The position numbers and the translations under genes are program-made. The notes beneath the pieces were generated by a model. It made no database searches and was not told where the DNA came from. It was given only the letters and a program-made list of their open reading frames with translations. Below, in pieces: positions 1 through 5,801 of a stretch of DNA of 5,801 bases (position 1 is its first letter; each line of letters begins with the position of its first letter). Location of the stretch: NCBI GenBank assembly GCA_913055965.1, contig CAJXKX010000152.1:1-5801 (forward strand), in the 5' to 3' direction. This stretch comes from an uncultured Roseovarius sp. GTDB taxonomy: Bacteria > Pseudomonadota > Alphaproteobacteria > Rhodobacterales > Rhodobacteraceae.

Positions 1-219
1 CTCGTCGAGCCGCAGGATGCGCTGGCGGCACTGCACCAGCCCCTGGATCACCCAGTAGATCGAGCCGCCCTTCAGCAGGTCATCGGCGCGGCGCGGCCAC
101 ATGCGTGTGACGTGCCGGGGATTGCCGTCGGGCCCCTTGGCCCGCGCCGAACCCTGCCAAGCGGCAAGATCCTCGACGGAATTGGTCCCGACGCTCAGCT
201 TGATCAGGTTCAGAGCCAC
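1..219 (-). CDS. DUF1489-family protein, 3' end beyond left edge
   Basis: Reading leftwards from a GTG at 219-217, 73 codons stay open to the window edge, so the C-terminal part is missing. The protein begins VALNLIKLSVG and contains SVEDLAAWQ, then RHVTRMWPRRADDLL at about residues 41-55, then GGSIYWVIQG and CRQRILRL. This pattern (an ALNLIKL start, a HVTRMWP core and an IYWVI segment) is the one I associate with DUF1489, a short conserved protein of alphaproteobacteria, usually around 140 residues, with no established function. The GTG start is supported by a purine-rich AAAGGGGGA stretch at 225-233 (minus strand), which leaves a 6-base spacer after the G run. There is no ATG that would keep the conserved ALNLIKL opening. 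The gene is divergent from the MttB-type gene and is probably a housekeeping neighbour unrelated to the amine genes. No signal peptide or membrane segment is visible in the part present. Confidence 0.85.
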   Translation of the reverse strand, partial: MALNLIKLSVGTNSVEDLAAWQGSARAKGPDGNPRHVTRMWPRRADDLLKGGSIYWVIQGLVQCRQRILRLDE

Positions 220-245
220 GCGAATCCCCCTTTCCCACGCGAGAT

Positions 246-273
246 ATCGTAGCGCCCCCACCGCCAAGAGCAA
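246..273 (-). promoter_or_regulatory. Weak sigma70-like promoter candidate for the DUF1489 gene
   Basis: On the minus strand, TTGCTC (273-268) is followed after 16 bases by TACGAT (251-246). TACGAT matches the -10 consensus at 4 of 6 positions and TTGCTC matches the -35 consensus at 3 of 6. The start of transcription would fall near 239, giving a leader of about 20 bases that includes the purine-rich ribosome site. The placement is sensible but the match is poor, and in GC-rich DNA such matches arise by chance. Confidence 0.25.
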
Positions 274-398
274 GGGATGGTAGACACGGCCGGGCGCCTC
301 GGACGCCGCATACCGTTACACCTCCCGTGTCGCTTTCTGCAAATCCGTTTCGCAAAGCTGCACGCGCCGCGCGCGGCACCGGCGCATGATGAAAGCCG

Positions 399-404
399 AA
401 GGAG
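399..404 (+). promoter_or_regulatory. Ribosome binding site fixing the MttB-type gene start
   Basis: AAGGAG lies 7 bases upstream of the ATG at 412-414. It is the only strong Shine-Dalgarno sequence in this frame. It supports ATG-412 over the in-frame ATG at 277, which would add 45 residues encoded by intergenic-looking DNA. Confidence 0.85.
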
Positions 405-411
405 ACCCGCC

Positions 412-1965
412 ATGACAACGCTCGCCAAGCCCCGCGCCCGCTCGGGCGGTCGCGCCGCCCGCCGCACCAGCCGGAGCGCCCCGAAATTCGACATGCTGCC
501 GGGCCTCACCCGCGCGCTGCCGACCTGCGAGGTGATGGATCCGGACCAGATCGCGCGCATCGACGCGGCCTCGATGGATATCCTCGAGAACGTGGGTGTG
601 GTCTTCCGCGACGAGATCGCGCTTGAAGATTGGCGGCGCGCGGGGGCCAAGGTGGTGGGCGAGCGTGTCCATCTCGACCGCGGCCTCGTGCGCGACCTGA
701 TCGCCACCATTCCGGCGGATTTCACCTATCACGCCCGCGACCCGCAGAAGAACGTCCGCCTCGGCGGGCCGCATTCGATCTTTGTTCCAATGACCGGCGC
801 ACCCTACCTGCGCGACCTCGACGACGTGCGCCGCAACCCGACGCTGGCCGATCTGGCGATGTTCCACAAGCTCAGCCATATGATGCCCGCCCTGCATTCC
901 AGCGCGCATCACATCGTCGAGCCCTACGATCACCCGATCAGCCAGCGGCACCTGCGGATCACCTATTCGTCGATGAAGCATTCCGACAAGACCTTCATGG
1001 GCATGACCACCAGCCCGAAGAACGCCGAGGACGTGATGGAGATGTGCGCCATCCTCTTCGGCGCGGATTTCATGGAGAAGCACCCCGTCACCACCGGCAA
1101 TTGCAACGGCAACTCGCCGCTGGTCTGGGACGAGACGATGCTGGGCGCGATGCGCGCCTTCTGCCGCCGCAACCAGCCGGTGCTCTGCTCGCCCTTCGTG
1201 CTGGGCGGGGCCAACACCCCCGCCTCCGTGCCCGCCACCGTGGCGCAGCTCAATGCCGAGGCGCTCTCGGCGCTGGCCTATACGCAGGTGATCCGGCGCG
1301 GCTGCCCGGCCATTTACGGGCATTACCTCTCGACCGTGTCGATGAAATCCGGCGCGCCGATGGCGGGCACGCCCGAGATTTCGCTCATGAATTTCATGAT
1401 CGGCCAGATGGCGCGGTTCTACGGCGTGCCGTGGCGCACCTCGAACACGCTGGGCGGGGCCAAGACCTTTGACGCGCAGGCTGGCTACGAGAGCGCCACG
1501 ACGCTCTCGGCGGTGATCCATGCCGGGGCCAATTACATCTGGCATTCGGCGGGCTGGAACGAGGCGGGTATGCATTGCTCCGTCGCCAAGTTCGTCGTGG
1601 ATGCCGAGCAATGCGCCATGGCGCATCGCATGGCCTCCGGCCCGCAATGGGGCGATTTCGATCAGGCGCTCGCGGCGATCCCCGATGTCGGCCCCGGCGG
1701 GCATTACCTCGGCCATCCGCACACGCAGGAAAATTTCCAGACCGCGTTCTTCATGCCCGACCTCTTCGACAACAACTCGATCGAGCAATGGGTGGCGGAT
1801 GGCTCGAAAGACATCACCGAACGCGCGCTCGCCCATGCCCGTCGCCTGCTCGACGCCTACGAGGAGCCAAGGCTCGACCCGGGCGTGAACGAGGCCCTGC
1901 TCGACTACATCGCCCGGCGCGAGCGCGAGATTCCCGCCGCCGACGCGCTCAACCAGGACTATTGA
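412..1965 (+). CDS. Trimethylamine methyltransferase (MttB) superfamily protein, non-pyrrolysine type
   Basis: This is a complete 517-residue protein, within the usual size for the family. Members transfer a methyl group from a quaternary or tertiary amine (trimethylamine, glycine betaine, proline betaine, carnitine and others) to the cobalt of a partner corrinoid protein in the cytoplasm. A basic tail with SGGRAARR (residues 11-18) opens the protein and is familiar from alphaproteobacterial members. The MttB domain follows, with an ITYSSMKHSDK segment (183-193), TTGNCNGNSPL (228-238), a GTPEISLMNFM segment (319-329), TLGGAKTFDAQAGYES (346-361) and GPGGHYLGHPHTQENF (427-442). The frame has no internal UAG and ends with TGA, so pyrrolysine is not used; the archaeal trimethylamine enzyme needs it, whereas relatives such as the glycine betaine enzyme MtgB do not. 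No corrinoid protein or reactivase gene lies beside it. The gene is monocistronic here and convergent with the amine-oxidation operon. The family is secure; the substrate is unknown. Confidence 0.92.
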   Translation: MTTLAKPRARSGGRAARRTSRSAPKFDMLPGLTRALPTCEVMDPDQIARIDAASMDILENVGVVFRDEIALEDWRRAGAKVVGERVHLDRGLVRDLIATIPADFTYHARDPQKNVRLGGPHSIFVPMTGAPYLRDLDDVRRNPTLADLAMFHKLSHMMPALHSSAHHIVEPYDHPISQRHLRITYSSMKHSDKTFMGMTTSPKNAEDVMEMCAILFGADFMEKHPVTTGNCNGNSPLVWDETMLGAMRAFCRRNQPVLCSPFVLGGANTPASVPATVAQLNAEALSALAYTQVIRRGCPAIYGHYLSTVSMKSGAPMAGTPEISLMNFMIGQMARFYGVPWRTSNTLGGAKTFDAQAGYESATTLSAVIHAGANYIWHSAGWNEAGMHCSVAKFVVDAEQCAMAHRMASGPQWGDFDQALAAIPDVGPGGHYLGHPHTQENFQTAFFMPDLFDNNSIEQWVADGSKDITERALAHARRLLDAYEEPRLDPGVNEALLDYIARREREIPAADALNQDY

Positions 1966-1981
1966 GCGACCTCCCTGACCT

Positions 1982-2009
1982 GGCCCGCCCCTCGCGGCGG
2001 GCCTTTTTT
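1982..2009 (+). terminator. Rho-independent terminator of the MttB-type gene
   Basis: GGCCCGCC (1982-1989) pairs perfectly with GGCGGGCC (1996-2003) across a 6-base loop and is followed directly by six T residues (2004-2009). The hairpin begins 17 bases after the stop codon. On the minus strand the same stem is preceded by A residues but not followed by a T run, so it works in the plus direction only. Confidence 0.93.
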
Positions 2010-2031
2010 CCGGCTTCATCTTGCCTGCAAT

Positions 2032-2076
2032 ACTCCGGGGGGAGTCGCCCGCACGGGCGACGGGGGCAGCGCCCCC
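2032..2076. repeat. Three consecutive hairpins, probable dispersed intergenic (REP-like) element
   Basis: Three inverted repeats sit side by side between the converging genes. ACTCC/GGAGT (2032-2036 and 2041-2045) has a GGGG loop. GTCGCCCG/CGGGCGAC (2044-2051 and 2054-2061) is a perfect 8+8 palindrome around CA. GGGGGC/GCCCCC (2062-2067 and 2071-2076) has an AGC loop. The CAATACTCCGGGG opening and the GGGGGCAGCGCCCCC ending resemble an intergenic repeat I recall from Rhodobacterales genomes; that is memory, not a search. The element lies just 4 bases beyond the stop codon of the oxidoreductase gene. It may protect or end the minus-strand operon transcript, which otherwise has no hairpin with a U tract. 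Confidence 0.55.
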
Positions 2077-2080
2077 TCCC

Positions 2081-3421
2081 TCACTCATCCCCCGCGCGCC
2101 ATTCCTTCCAGCGCAGCACCGCGTTGGCCCCGATTTCGCGAAGGGGCTGCGGCGGCAGGCGCCTGGGCGCGGCCTCTTCGGTGAAATGGCGGGTGATGGC
2201 AGAGGTCTCGCCACAGGCCAGTTCCGCCGCGCCCATCCCCGTCAGCGTGCCGCGCGCGGTGCCGAGGCCGTTCTGCACGCAGCCCGCATAAAGCCCCGGC
2301 TCGATCTCGCGCATCACCGACACGCCGTTGAGGCTGAGGCACAGGTGCCCGGCCCAGGCGTGTCCCATCTGCATCCCCGCCAGTTGCGGGAAACGCTGGT
2401 CGAACTTGCGCTGCATCACGCGGGCGGCGCGGGCCATGTCGGTCTGCCGCGCCGCCATGCCGGGGCGCAGCACCGCGCAGGTGCGCGTGACGATGCGGTT
2501 GCCGCCTTGGCCAGTGTCAATGCGGCGCATGGTGGTGCCCATCGGGTCCGAGGGCGTCACGCCCCAGCGGGGCTGGCCGCCGAGGCGGGCGAGCGTGTCG
2601 GCATCCAGTTCGGGCGTCATGGTGGCAAAGAGGAAAAGCTGCATCAGCCGCCCGCGCGCGATGCCGAAGCTTTCGAGATGGCCGTTGACGGTCAGGATCA
2701 CGCGGCCCGCGCTCAGCCGCCCCGTCGCGGTCTCCACATGCCATGCGTCGCCCTGCCGGGTAAGGGCCGTCACCGGGCTGTTCTCATGGATCGCCACGCC
2801 GTCGCGCCGCAGCCCGTCTGCCAGCCCGCGCACATAGCCCGCGGGCTGCAACATCACCGTGCCGGGGGTGTAGAGGCCCGAGCGGTAATGCGCGCTGCCG
2901 GTCAGCGCCTGCATCGCCTGCGCATCGAGCATTTCGGAGGTCTCGCCGAGGCTGGCGAGGTGGCGGGCATAGCTCTTGTTATGGGCGTGCGCCGCATCGC
3001 TCGCCGCGCCGTTGACCTTGCCCACGGGATCGAAAAAGGCGGCGTCGATGCCGTACTCCGCCACCGCGTCGCGCCCGAAATCCTGCGCCATGCGGTTGAG
3101 GGCAATCATCGCCCGGTCATCGCCCGCGCCTGCGTAATCCTCGCTGGTCAATTCATGCGGCAGGTCGATCATGAAGCCCGAATTGCGCCCCGCCGCGCCC
3201 TCGGCCACGCGCCCCGCCTCCAGCACCGCGATACGCGCACCGGGGGCAAGCTGCGTCAGCCGCCGCGCCGCCGACAGCCCGGCAAAGCCCGCGCCGATCA
3301 CGGCGACATCGGCGGTGGCGTTCCCCTCGAGCGGGGTCGCCGGGCCTTGCGCAGGCAGGATCGCGTTCCATGCGGCGGGACCTGTGTGGCGCGGGGTGGT
3401 TCTGGCGCGGTAGCCGCTCAA
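2081..3421 (-). CDS. FAD-dependent amine/amino-acid oxidoreductase, DAO family (PuuB/OrdL-like)
   Basis: The 446-residue protein has the DAO fold, which oxidises a C-N bond of an amine or amino acid to an imine using FAD. The dinucleotide-binding motif is VAVIGAGFAGLSAARRL (39-55), with the acidic ribose-binding residue E68 in VLEAGRV. GRNSGF (78-83) corresponds to the GRNGG flavin-contact segment of gamma-glutamylputrescine oxidase (PuuB). WAGHLC (356-361) and GLGTARG (385-391) match the conserved C-terminal flavin site. The length fits the family (roughly 400-450). No signal peptide is seen, so it is cytoplasmic. Translation starts at a TTG (3421-3419) that overlaps the TGA of the aldehyde dehydrogenase gene. 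An in-frame TGA four codons upstream rules out a longer form, and any internal start would cut into the FAD motif. It is the last gene of the operon. Candidate substrates are a D-proline/hydroxyproline type amino acid or a gamma-glutamylated or N-methylated amine. The exact reaction is not determined. Confidence 0.88.
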   Translation of the reverse strand: MSGYRARTTPRHTGPAAWNAILPAQGPATPLEGNATADVAVIGAGFAGLSAARRLTQLAPGARIAVLEAGRVAEGAAGRNSGFMIDLPHELTSEDYAGAGDDRAMIALNRMAQDFGRDAVAEYGIDAAFFDPVGKVNGAASDAAHAHNKSYARHLASLGETSEMLDAQAMQALTGSAHYRSGLYTPGTVMLQPAGYVRGLADGLRRDGVAIHENSPVTALTRQGDAWHVETATGRLSAGRVILTVNGHLESFGIARGRLMQLFLFATMTPELDADTLARLGGQPRWGVTPSDPMGTTMRRIDTGQGGNRIVTRTCAVLRPGMAARQTDMARAARVMQRKFDQRFPQLAGMQMGHAWAGHLCLSLNGVSVMREIEPGLYAGCVQNGLGTARGTLTGMGAAELACGETSAITRHFTEEAAPRRLPPQPLREIGANAVLRWKEWRAGDE

Positions 3422-4914
3422 TCCACCGCCTCATCCGCATCGTCGGCCAGATCAAGCCAGATGGTTTTCACTTGGGTATACTGATCATGCGCGTGCAGCC
3501 CGTTGTCGCGCCCGCCAAAGCCCGATTGCCTGTAGCCACCAAACGGCGTCGAGATATCGCCCTCGCCGAAGCTGTTGACCGTTACCGTGCCCGCCCGCAG
3601 CATCCGCGCGCCACGGATGGCGCGCTTGGCGTTCGCGGTGAAGAGCGCGGCGCAGAGGCCGTAATCGGTATCGTTGGCCACAGAAATGGCCTCGTCGAAG
3701 CTGCTGACCTCGATCACGCTCAGCACCGGGCCAAAGATTTCCTCGCGCGCAAGCGGGTGGTCGTTGCCCGGGAGCATCACCACCGTCGGCGCGACAAAGC
3801 CCTTTTCCGCCGTGCCGCCGAAGACGACATTCTCCGCCTGATCGAGATAGCCGCAGACCTTGGCGAAATGCCCCTCGCTCACCAGCGCGCCCACACGCGT
3901 CTTGGGATCGAGCGGGTCGCCCACCACCCATTCGCGGGCATGGGCCTCGATCCGCGACATGAGCGGCTCCTTCACATCGCGATGCACGATGAGGCGCGAG
4001 GTGGCCGAGCAATTCTCGCCCATGTTCCAGAACGCGCCCTGCACGACATGCGCCGCGACGCGGTCGAGGTTTTCGGCGTCGTCCATGACGATGGCGGGGT
4101 TCTTGCCGCCCATCTCGAGCACGATTTCCTTGGCGTTCGACTCGGCCGAATAGCCGAGGAAGCGCTTGCCGGTCACGGTGGAGCCGGTGAAGCTGACCAT
4201 GTCCACATCCATATGGCGGCCCAAGGGCTCGCCCACCTCCGGCCCGCTGCCGGGCAGCACGCTCAGCACCCCGCGCGGCAGCCCCGCCTCATGCGCGAGT
4301 TCCGCCACGCGCAGGGCGGTGAGCGAGGTCTCCTCCGCCGGTTTCACGATCACCGAACAGCCCGCCGCCAGCGCCGGGCCGATTTTCCACGCCAGCATCA
4401 GCAGCGGAAAGTTCCACGGAAGCACGAGGCCCACCACGCCGATGGGTTCGCGCACAATCATGGCGATGTGATCGTCCGAGGCGGGCGAGACGTGGTCGTA
4501 GATCTTGTCGATCGCCTCGGCGTGCCATTTCAGGCAATGGATGGTCTCGGGCACGTCCACCGTCTCGCAATCGTAGATCGTCTTGCCCGAATCGAGGCTT
4601 TCCAGCACTGCCAGTTCCCGCGCGTTGCGGGTCATCAGCTTGGCCAGCCGGATCAGTACCTCCTTGCGCGCCGACGGGTGCAGGCGCGACCAGCGGCCAT
4701 CTTGATACGCCTCGCGCACCTTGGTCACCGCGAAATCCACATCCTCGACGCCGCAGGCCGCCACCTCGGCCAGCGTCTCACCCGTGGCCGGGTTCACGGT
4801 CGCGAATGTCTTGCCCGAGATCGCCGGGCGATAGCCGCCGTCGATGAAGGCCCCGGTGGGCAGGGTCAGCCCGGCGGCGATGGCCGCGTATTCGTCGCGT
4901 GTCAGCAGGCTCAT
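3418..4914 (-). CDS. NAD(P)+-dependent aldehyde dehydrogenase, PuuC/betaine-aldehyde-dehydrogenase-like
   Basis: This is a complete 498-residue member of the aldehyde dehydrogenase superfamily, oxidising an aldehyde to the carboxylate with NAD(P)+. All signature residues are present: N168 in PWNFP, K191 in KPAEET for cofactor binding, FTGSTVTG (242-249) in the nucleotide fold, the general base E267 in LEMGGK, the nucleophile C302 in GENCSA, and E391/E392 in EEIFGP. The end of the protein, with PFGGYRQSG followed by YTQVKTIWLDL, resembles E. coli PuuC (gamma-glutamyl-gamma-aminobutyraldehyde dehydrogenase). The ATG at 4914 lies 3 bases after the stop of the DapA-family gene and has GGAGGG (4927-4922) 7 bases upstream, so translation is closely coupled. 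Its aldehyde is presumably made by the two enzymes encoded beside it. Candidates are 2-oxoglutarate semialdehyde or an aminoaldehyde, and motifs alone do not separate these. No truncation or missing residue is seen. Confidence 0.95.
   Translation of the reverse strand: MSLLTRDEYAAIAAGLTLPTGAFIDGGYRPAISGKTFATVNPATGETLAEVAACGVEDVDFAVTKVREAYQDGRWSRLHPSARKEVLIRLAKLMTRNARELAVLESLDSGKTIYDCETVDVPETIHCLKWHAEAIDKIYDHVSPASDDHIAMIVREPIGVVGLVLPWNFPLLMLAWKIGPALAAGCSVIVKPAEETSLTALRVAELAHEAGLPRGVLSVLPGSGPEVGEPLGRHMDVDMVSFTGSTVTGKRFLGYSAESNAKEIVLEMGGKNPAIVMDDAENLDRVAAHVVQGAFWNMGENCSATSRLIVHRDVKEPLMSRIEAHAREWVVGDPLDPKTRVGALVSEGHFAKVCGYLDQAENVVFGGTAEKGFVAPTVVMLPGNDHPLAREEIFGPVLSVIEVSSFDEAISVANDTDYGLCAALFTANAKRAIRGARMLRAGTVTVNSFGEGDISTPFGGYRQSGFGGRDNGLHAHDQYTQVKTIWLDLADDADEAVD
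3419..3432 (-). promoter_or_regulatory. TTG start with GAGG ribosome site, overlapping the upstream stop
   Basis: On the minus strand, GAGG (3432-3429) lies 7 bases before TTG (3421-3419). The TTG shares two bases with the TGA stop of the aldehyde dehydrogenase gene (3420-3418), forming a TTGA junction. This implies re-initiation by ribosomes finishing the upstream gene. The rare start codon may keep the oxidoreductase yield below that of the dehydrogenase. Confidence 0.7.
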
Positions 4915-4917
4915 GGC

Positions 4918-5801
4918 TCAGCCCTCCGCCGTGATGGTTGCAATCGTGGTCTTCAGCACGCGCACCACCTGTTCCAATGCGCGCTTGTCGTCCTTGTTGA
5001 GGCCCTTGAGCGGCGGGCGCACGGGGCCCGCGTCGATGCCCGTCATGGTCACGCCATGCTTGATCGTCTGGATGAACTTGCCGCCCTGCTCCAGCACCCG
5101 CATCAGCGGCAGCATGGCCGACATGATCCGCCGCCCCTTGGCGAAATCGCCCTCTACCACGCAGGCCTGATAAAGCGCCACATGCTCGACCGGCAAAAAG
5201 TTGGAGCCGCCGCAAACCCAGAAAGGCGACCCCCAGGCGAAGAATTCCAGCGCCTGATCGTCCATCCCGCAGCCCATCTGGATATGCGGGTAATCGCGCG
5301 CCAGCAGGTGCACCCGGTTGATATCGCCCGAGCTTTCCTTGATGCCGCAGAAATTGCGGCTGCGGCCCACGCGGTCGAGGAATTCCTCGCCCATCATCGT
5401 GCCGGTGCGGCCGGGGTAATTGTAGAGCATCACCGGCAGGTTCGCCGCGCGGTCGATGGCCAGCGCGTTGAGCGCGTTTTCCCGATCCGTCGGCACCGCA
5501 TAGGGCGGGGAGGCGAGCAGGATGGCATCCGCGCCGATCTCGCGCGCGGCTTGTGCCAATGCGATGGAGTCGTCAGTCAGCATCGCGCCGGTGCCCATGA
5601 CCAAGGGCACGCGGCCCCGGATCATCTGATCCGTCAGCCGCGCCAGTTCCACCCGTTCGGCCACGGACTGGGCATAGTTCTCGCCGGTGGAGCCGCCGGT
5701 GATGATCCCATGCACGCCGCTGGCGATCAGGTGGTCGATCACCTCGGCCAAGGCGTCGCGGTTCACGGGGCCGTCCTCGTGATAGGGGGGGAGGACGGGG
5801 G
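4918..5801 (-). CDS. DapA-family (N-acetylneuraminate lyase superfamily) Schiff-base lyase/deaminase, 5' end beyond right edge
   Basis: The reading frame is open to the right edge; the first visible residues are PVLPPYHEDGPVNRDALAEV, the normal opening strand of the family. The GTG at 5766-5764 is therefore an internal valine, and about ten residues are missing. The visible 293 residues form a (beta/alpha)8 barrel. Counting from that valine, the substrate loop is GGSTGEN (24-30), SPPY (86-89) ends in the tyrosine matching Tyr107 of E. coli DapA, YNYPGRTG (115-122) holds the equivalents of Tyr133 and Arg138, and GIKESSG (141-147) holds the Schiff-base lysine K143 (codon 5340-5338). These imply a 2-oxo or cyclic-imine acid substrate. 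Lysine-biosynthetic DapA is possible, but the operon with an oxidase and an aldehyde dehydrogenase points to catabolism. One candidate is deamination of 1-pyrroline-4-hydroxy-2-carboxylate. It is the first visible gene of the operon; its promoter lies outside the window. Confidence 0.9.
   Translation of the reverse strand, partial: PVLPPYHEDGPVNRDALAEVIDHLIASGVHGIITGGSTGENYAQSVAERVELARLTDQMIRGRVPLVMGTGAMLTDDSIALAQAAREIGADAILLASPPYAVPTDRENALNALAIDRAANLPVMLYNYPGRTGTMMGEEFLDRVGRSRNFCGIKESSGDINRVHLLARDYPHIQMGCGMDDQALEFFAWGSPFWVCGGSNFLPVEHVALYQACVVEGDFAKGRRIMSAMLPLMRVLEQGGKFIQTIKHGVTMTGIDAGPVRPPLKGLNKDDKRALEQVVRVLKTTIATITAEG

Noticed and set aside
316..344. TTACAC / GCAAAT as a promoter for the MttB-type gene
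   Set aside because: The 17-base spacing is right, but the boxes match consensus at only 2 of 6 and 3 of 6 positions, which is no better than chance.
277..411. In-frame ATG at 277 extending the MttB-type protein by 45 residues
   Set aside because: There is no ribosome site before 277, whereas AAGGAG stands 7 bases before ATG-412. The basic SGGRAARR tail right after 412 fits known family N-termini.
1982..2009. Bidirectional terminator serving both converging transcripts
   Set aside because: On the minus strand the hairpin is followed by a purine-rich stretch without a T run; only the plus strand has the U tract.
316..2214. 632-codon open frame antisense to the MttB-type gene
   Set aside because: It is a GC-rich shadow. 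The product is rich in R/G/H/A with no family resemblance, it spans the terminator and the hairpin spacer, and it overlaps a well-supported gene over its full length.
2021..3484. 487-codon open frame antisense to the oxidoreductase gene
   Set aside because: The composition is typical of a shadow frame (R/A/H/G-rich), and it runs through the triple hairpin and opposite a clear FAD-binding protein.
5764..5766. GTG as the start of the DapA-family gene
   Set aside because: The frame stays open upstream and encodes the expected opening strand (PVLPPYHEDGP), so this is an internal valine and the gene is cut by the window edge.

Overview
This is a strongly GC-rich window with almost continuous coding. 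The protein families and the basic N-terminal tail of the MttB-type gene suggest an alphaproteobacterium, most likely Rhodobacterales (Roseobacter/Paracoccus-like). That placement rests on recalled family resemblance, not on a search.

Layout, left to right. Positions 1-219 (minus strand) hold the N-terminal half of a DUF1489-family protein that runs off the left edge. A 192-base divergent intergenic region follows. Positions 412-1965 (plus strand) encode a complete 517-residue trimethylamine methyltransferase (MttB) superfamily protein of the type without pyrrolysine, and it ends at a textbook intrinsic terminator (1982-2009). A short convergent spacer carries three back-to-back hairpins (2032-2076) that look like a dispersed intergenic repeat. 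The rest of the window is a tightly packed minus-strand operon read from right to left. Its genes are a DapA-family (N-acetylneuraminate lyase superfamily) enzyme cut by the right edge, an NAD(P)+ aldehyde dehydrogenase close to the PuuC type, and an FAD-dependent DAO/PuuB-like amine or amino-acid oxidoreductase. The last gene starts with TTG inside the stop codon of the dehydrogenase gene.

How the genes may work together (inference). The operon contains an oxidase, a Schiff-base lyase/deaminase and an aldehyde dehydrogenase. These are the activity types that turn a cyclic or secondary amine into a carboxylic acid, as in D-hydroxyproline to 2-oxoglutarate, or in the PuuB/PuuC half of putrescine degradation. 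The neighbouring MttB-type protein belongs to a family that removes a methyl group from quaternary or tertiary amines onto a corrinoid protein. A catabolic locus for an N-methylated amine or betaine is therefore plausible. However, the MttB gene is convergent rather than co-transcribed, and no corrinoid protein, transporter or regulator is visible. The substrate cannot be fixed from this window. I see no mobile element, CRISPR array, RNA gene or defence system.
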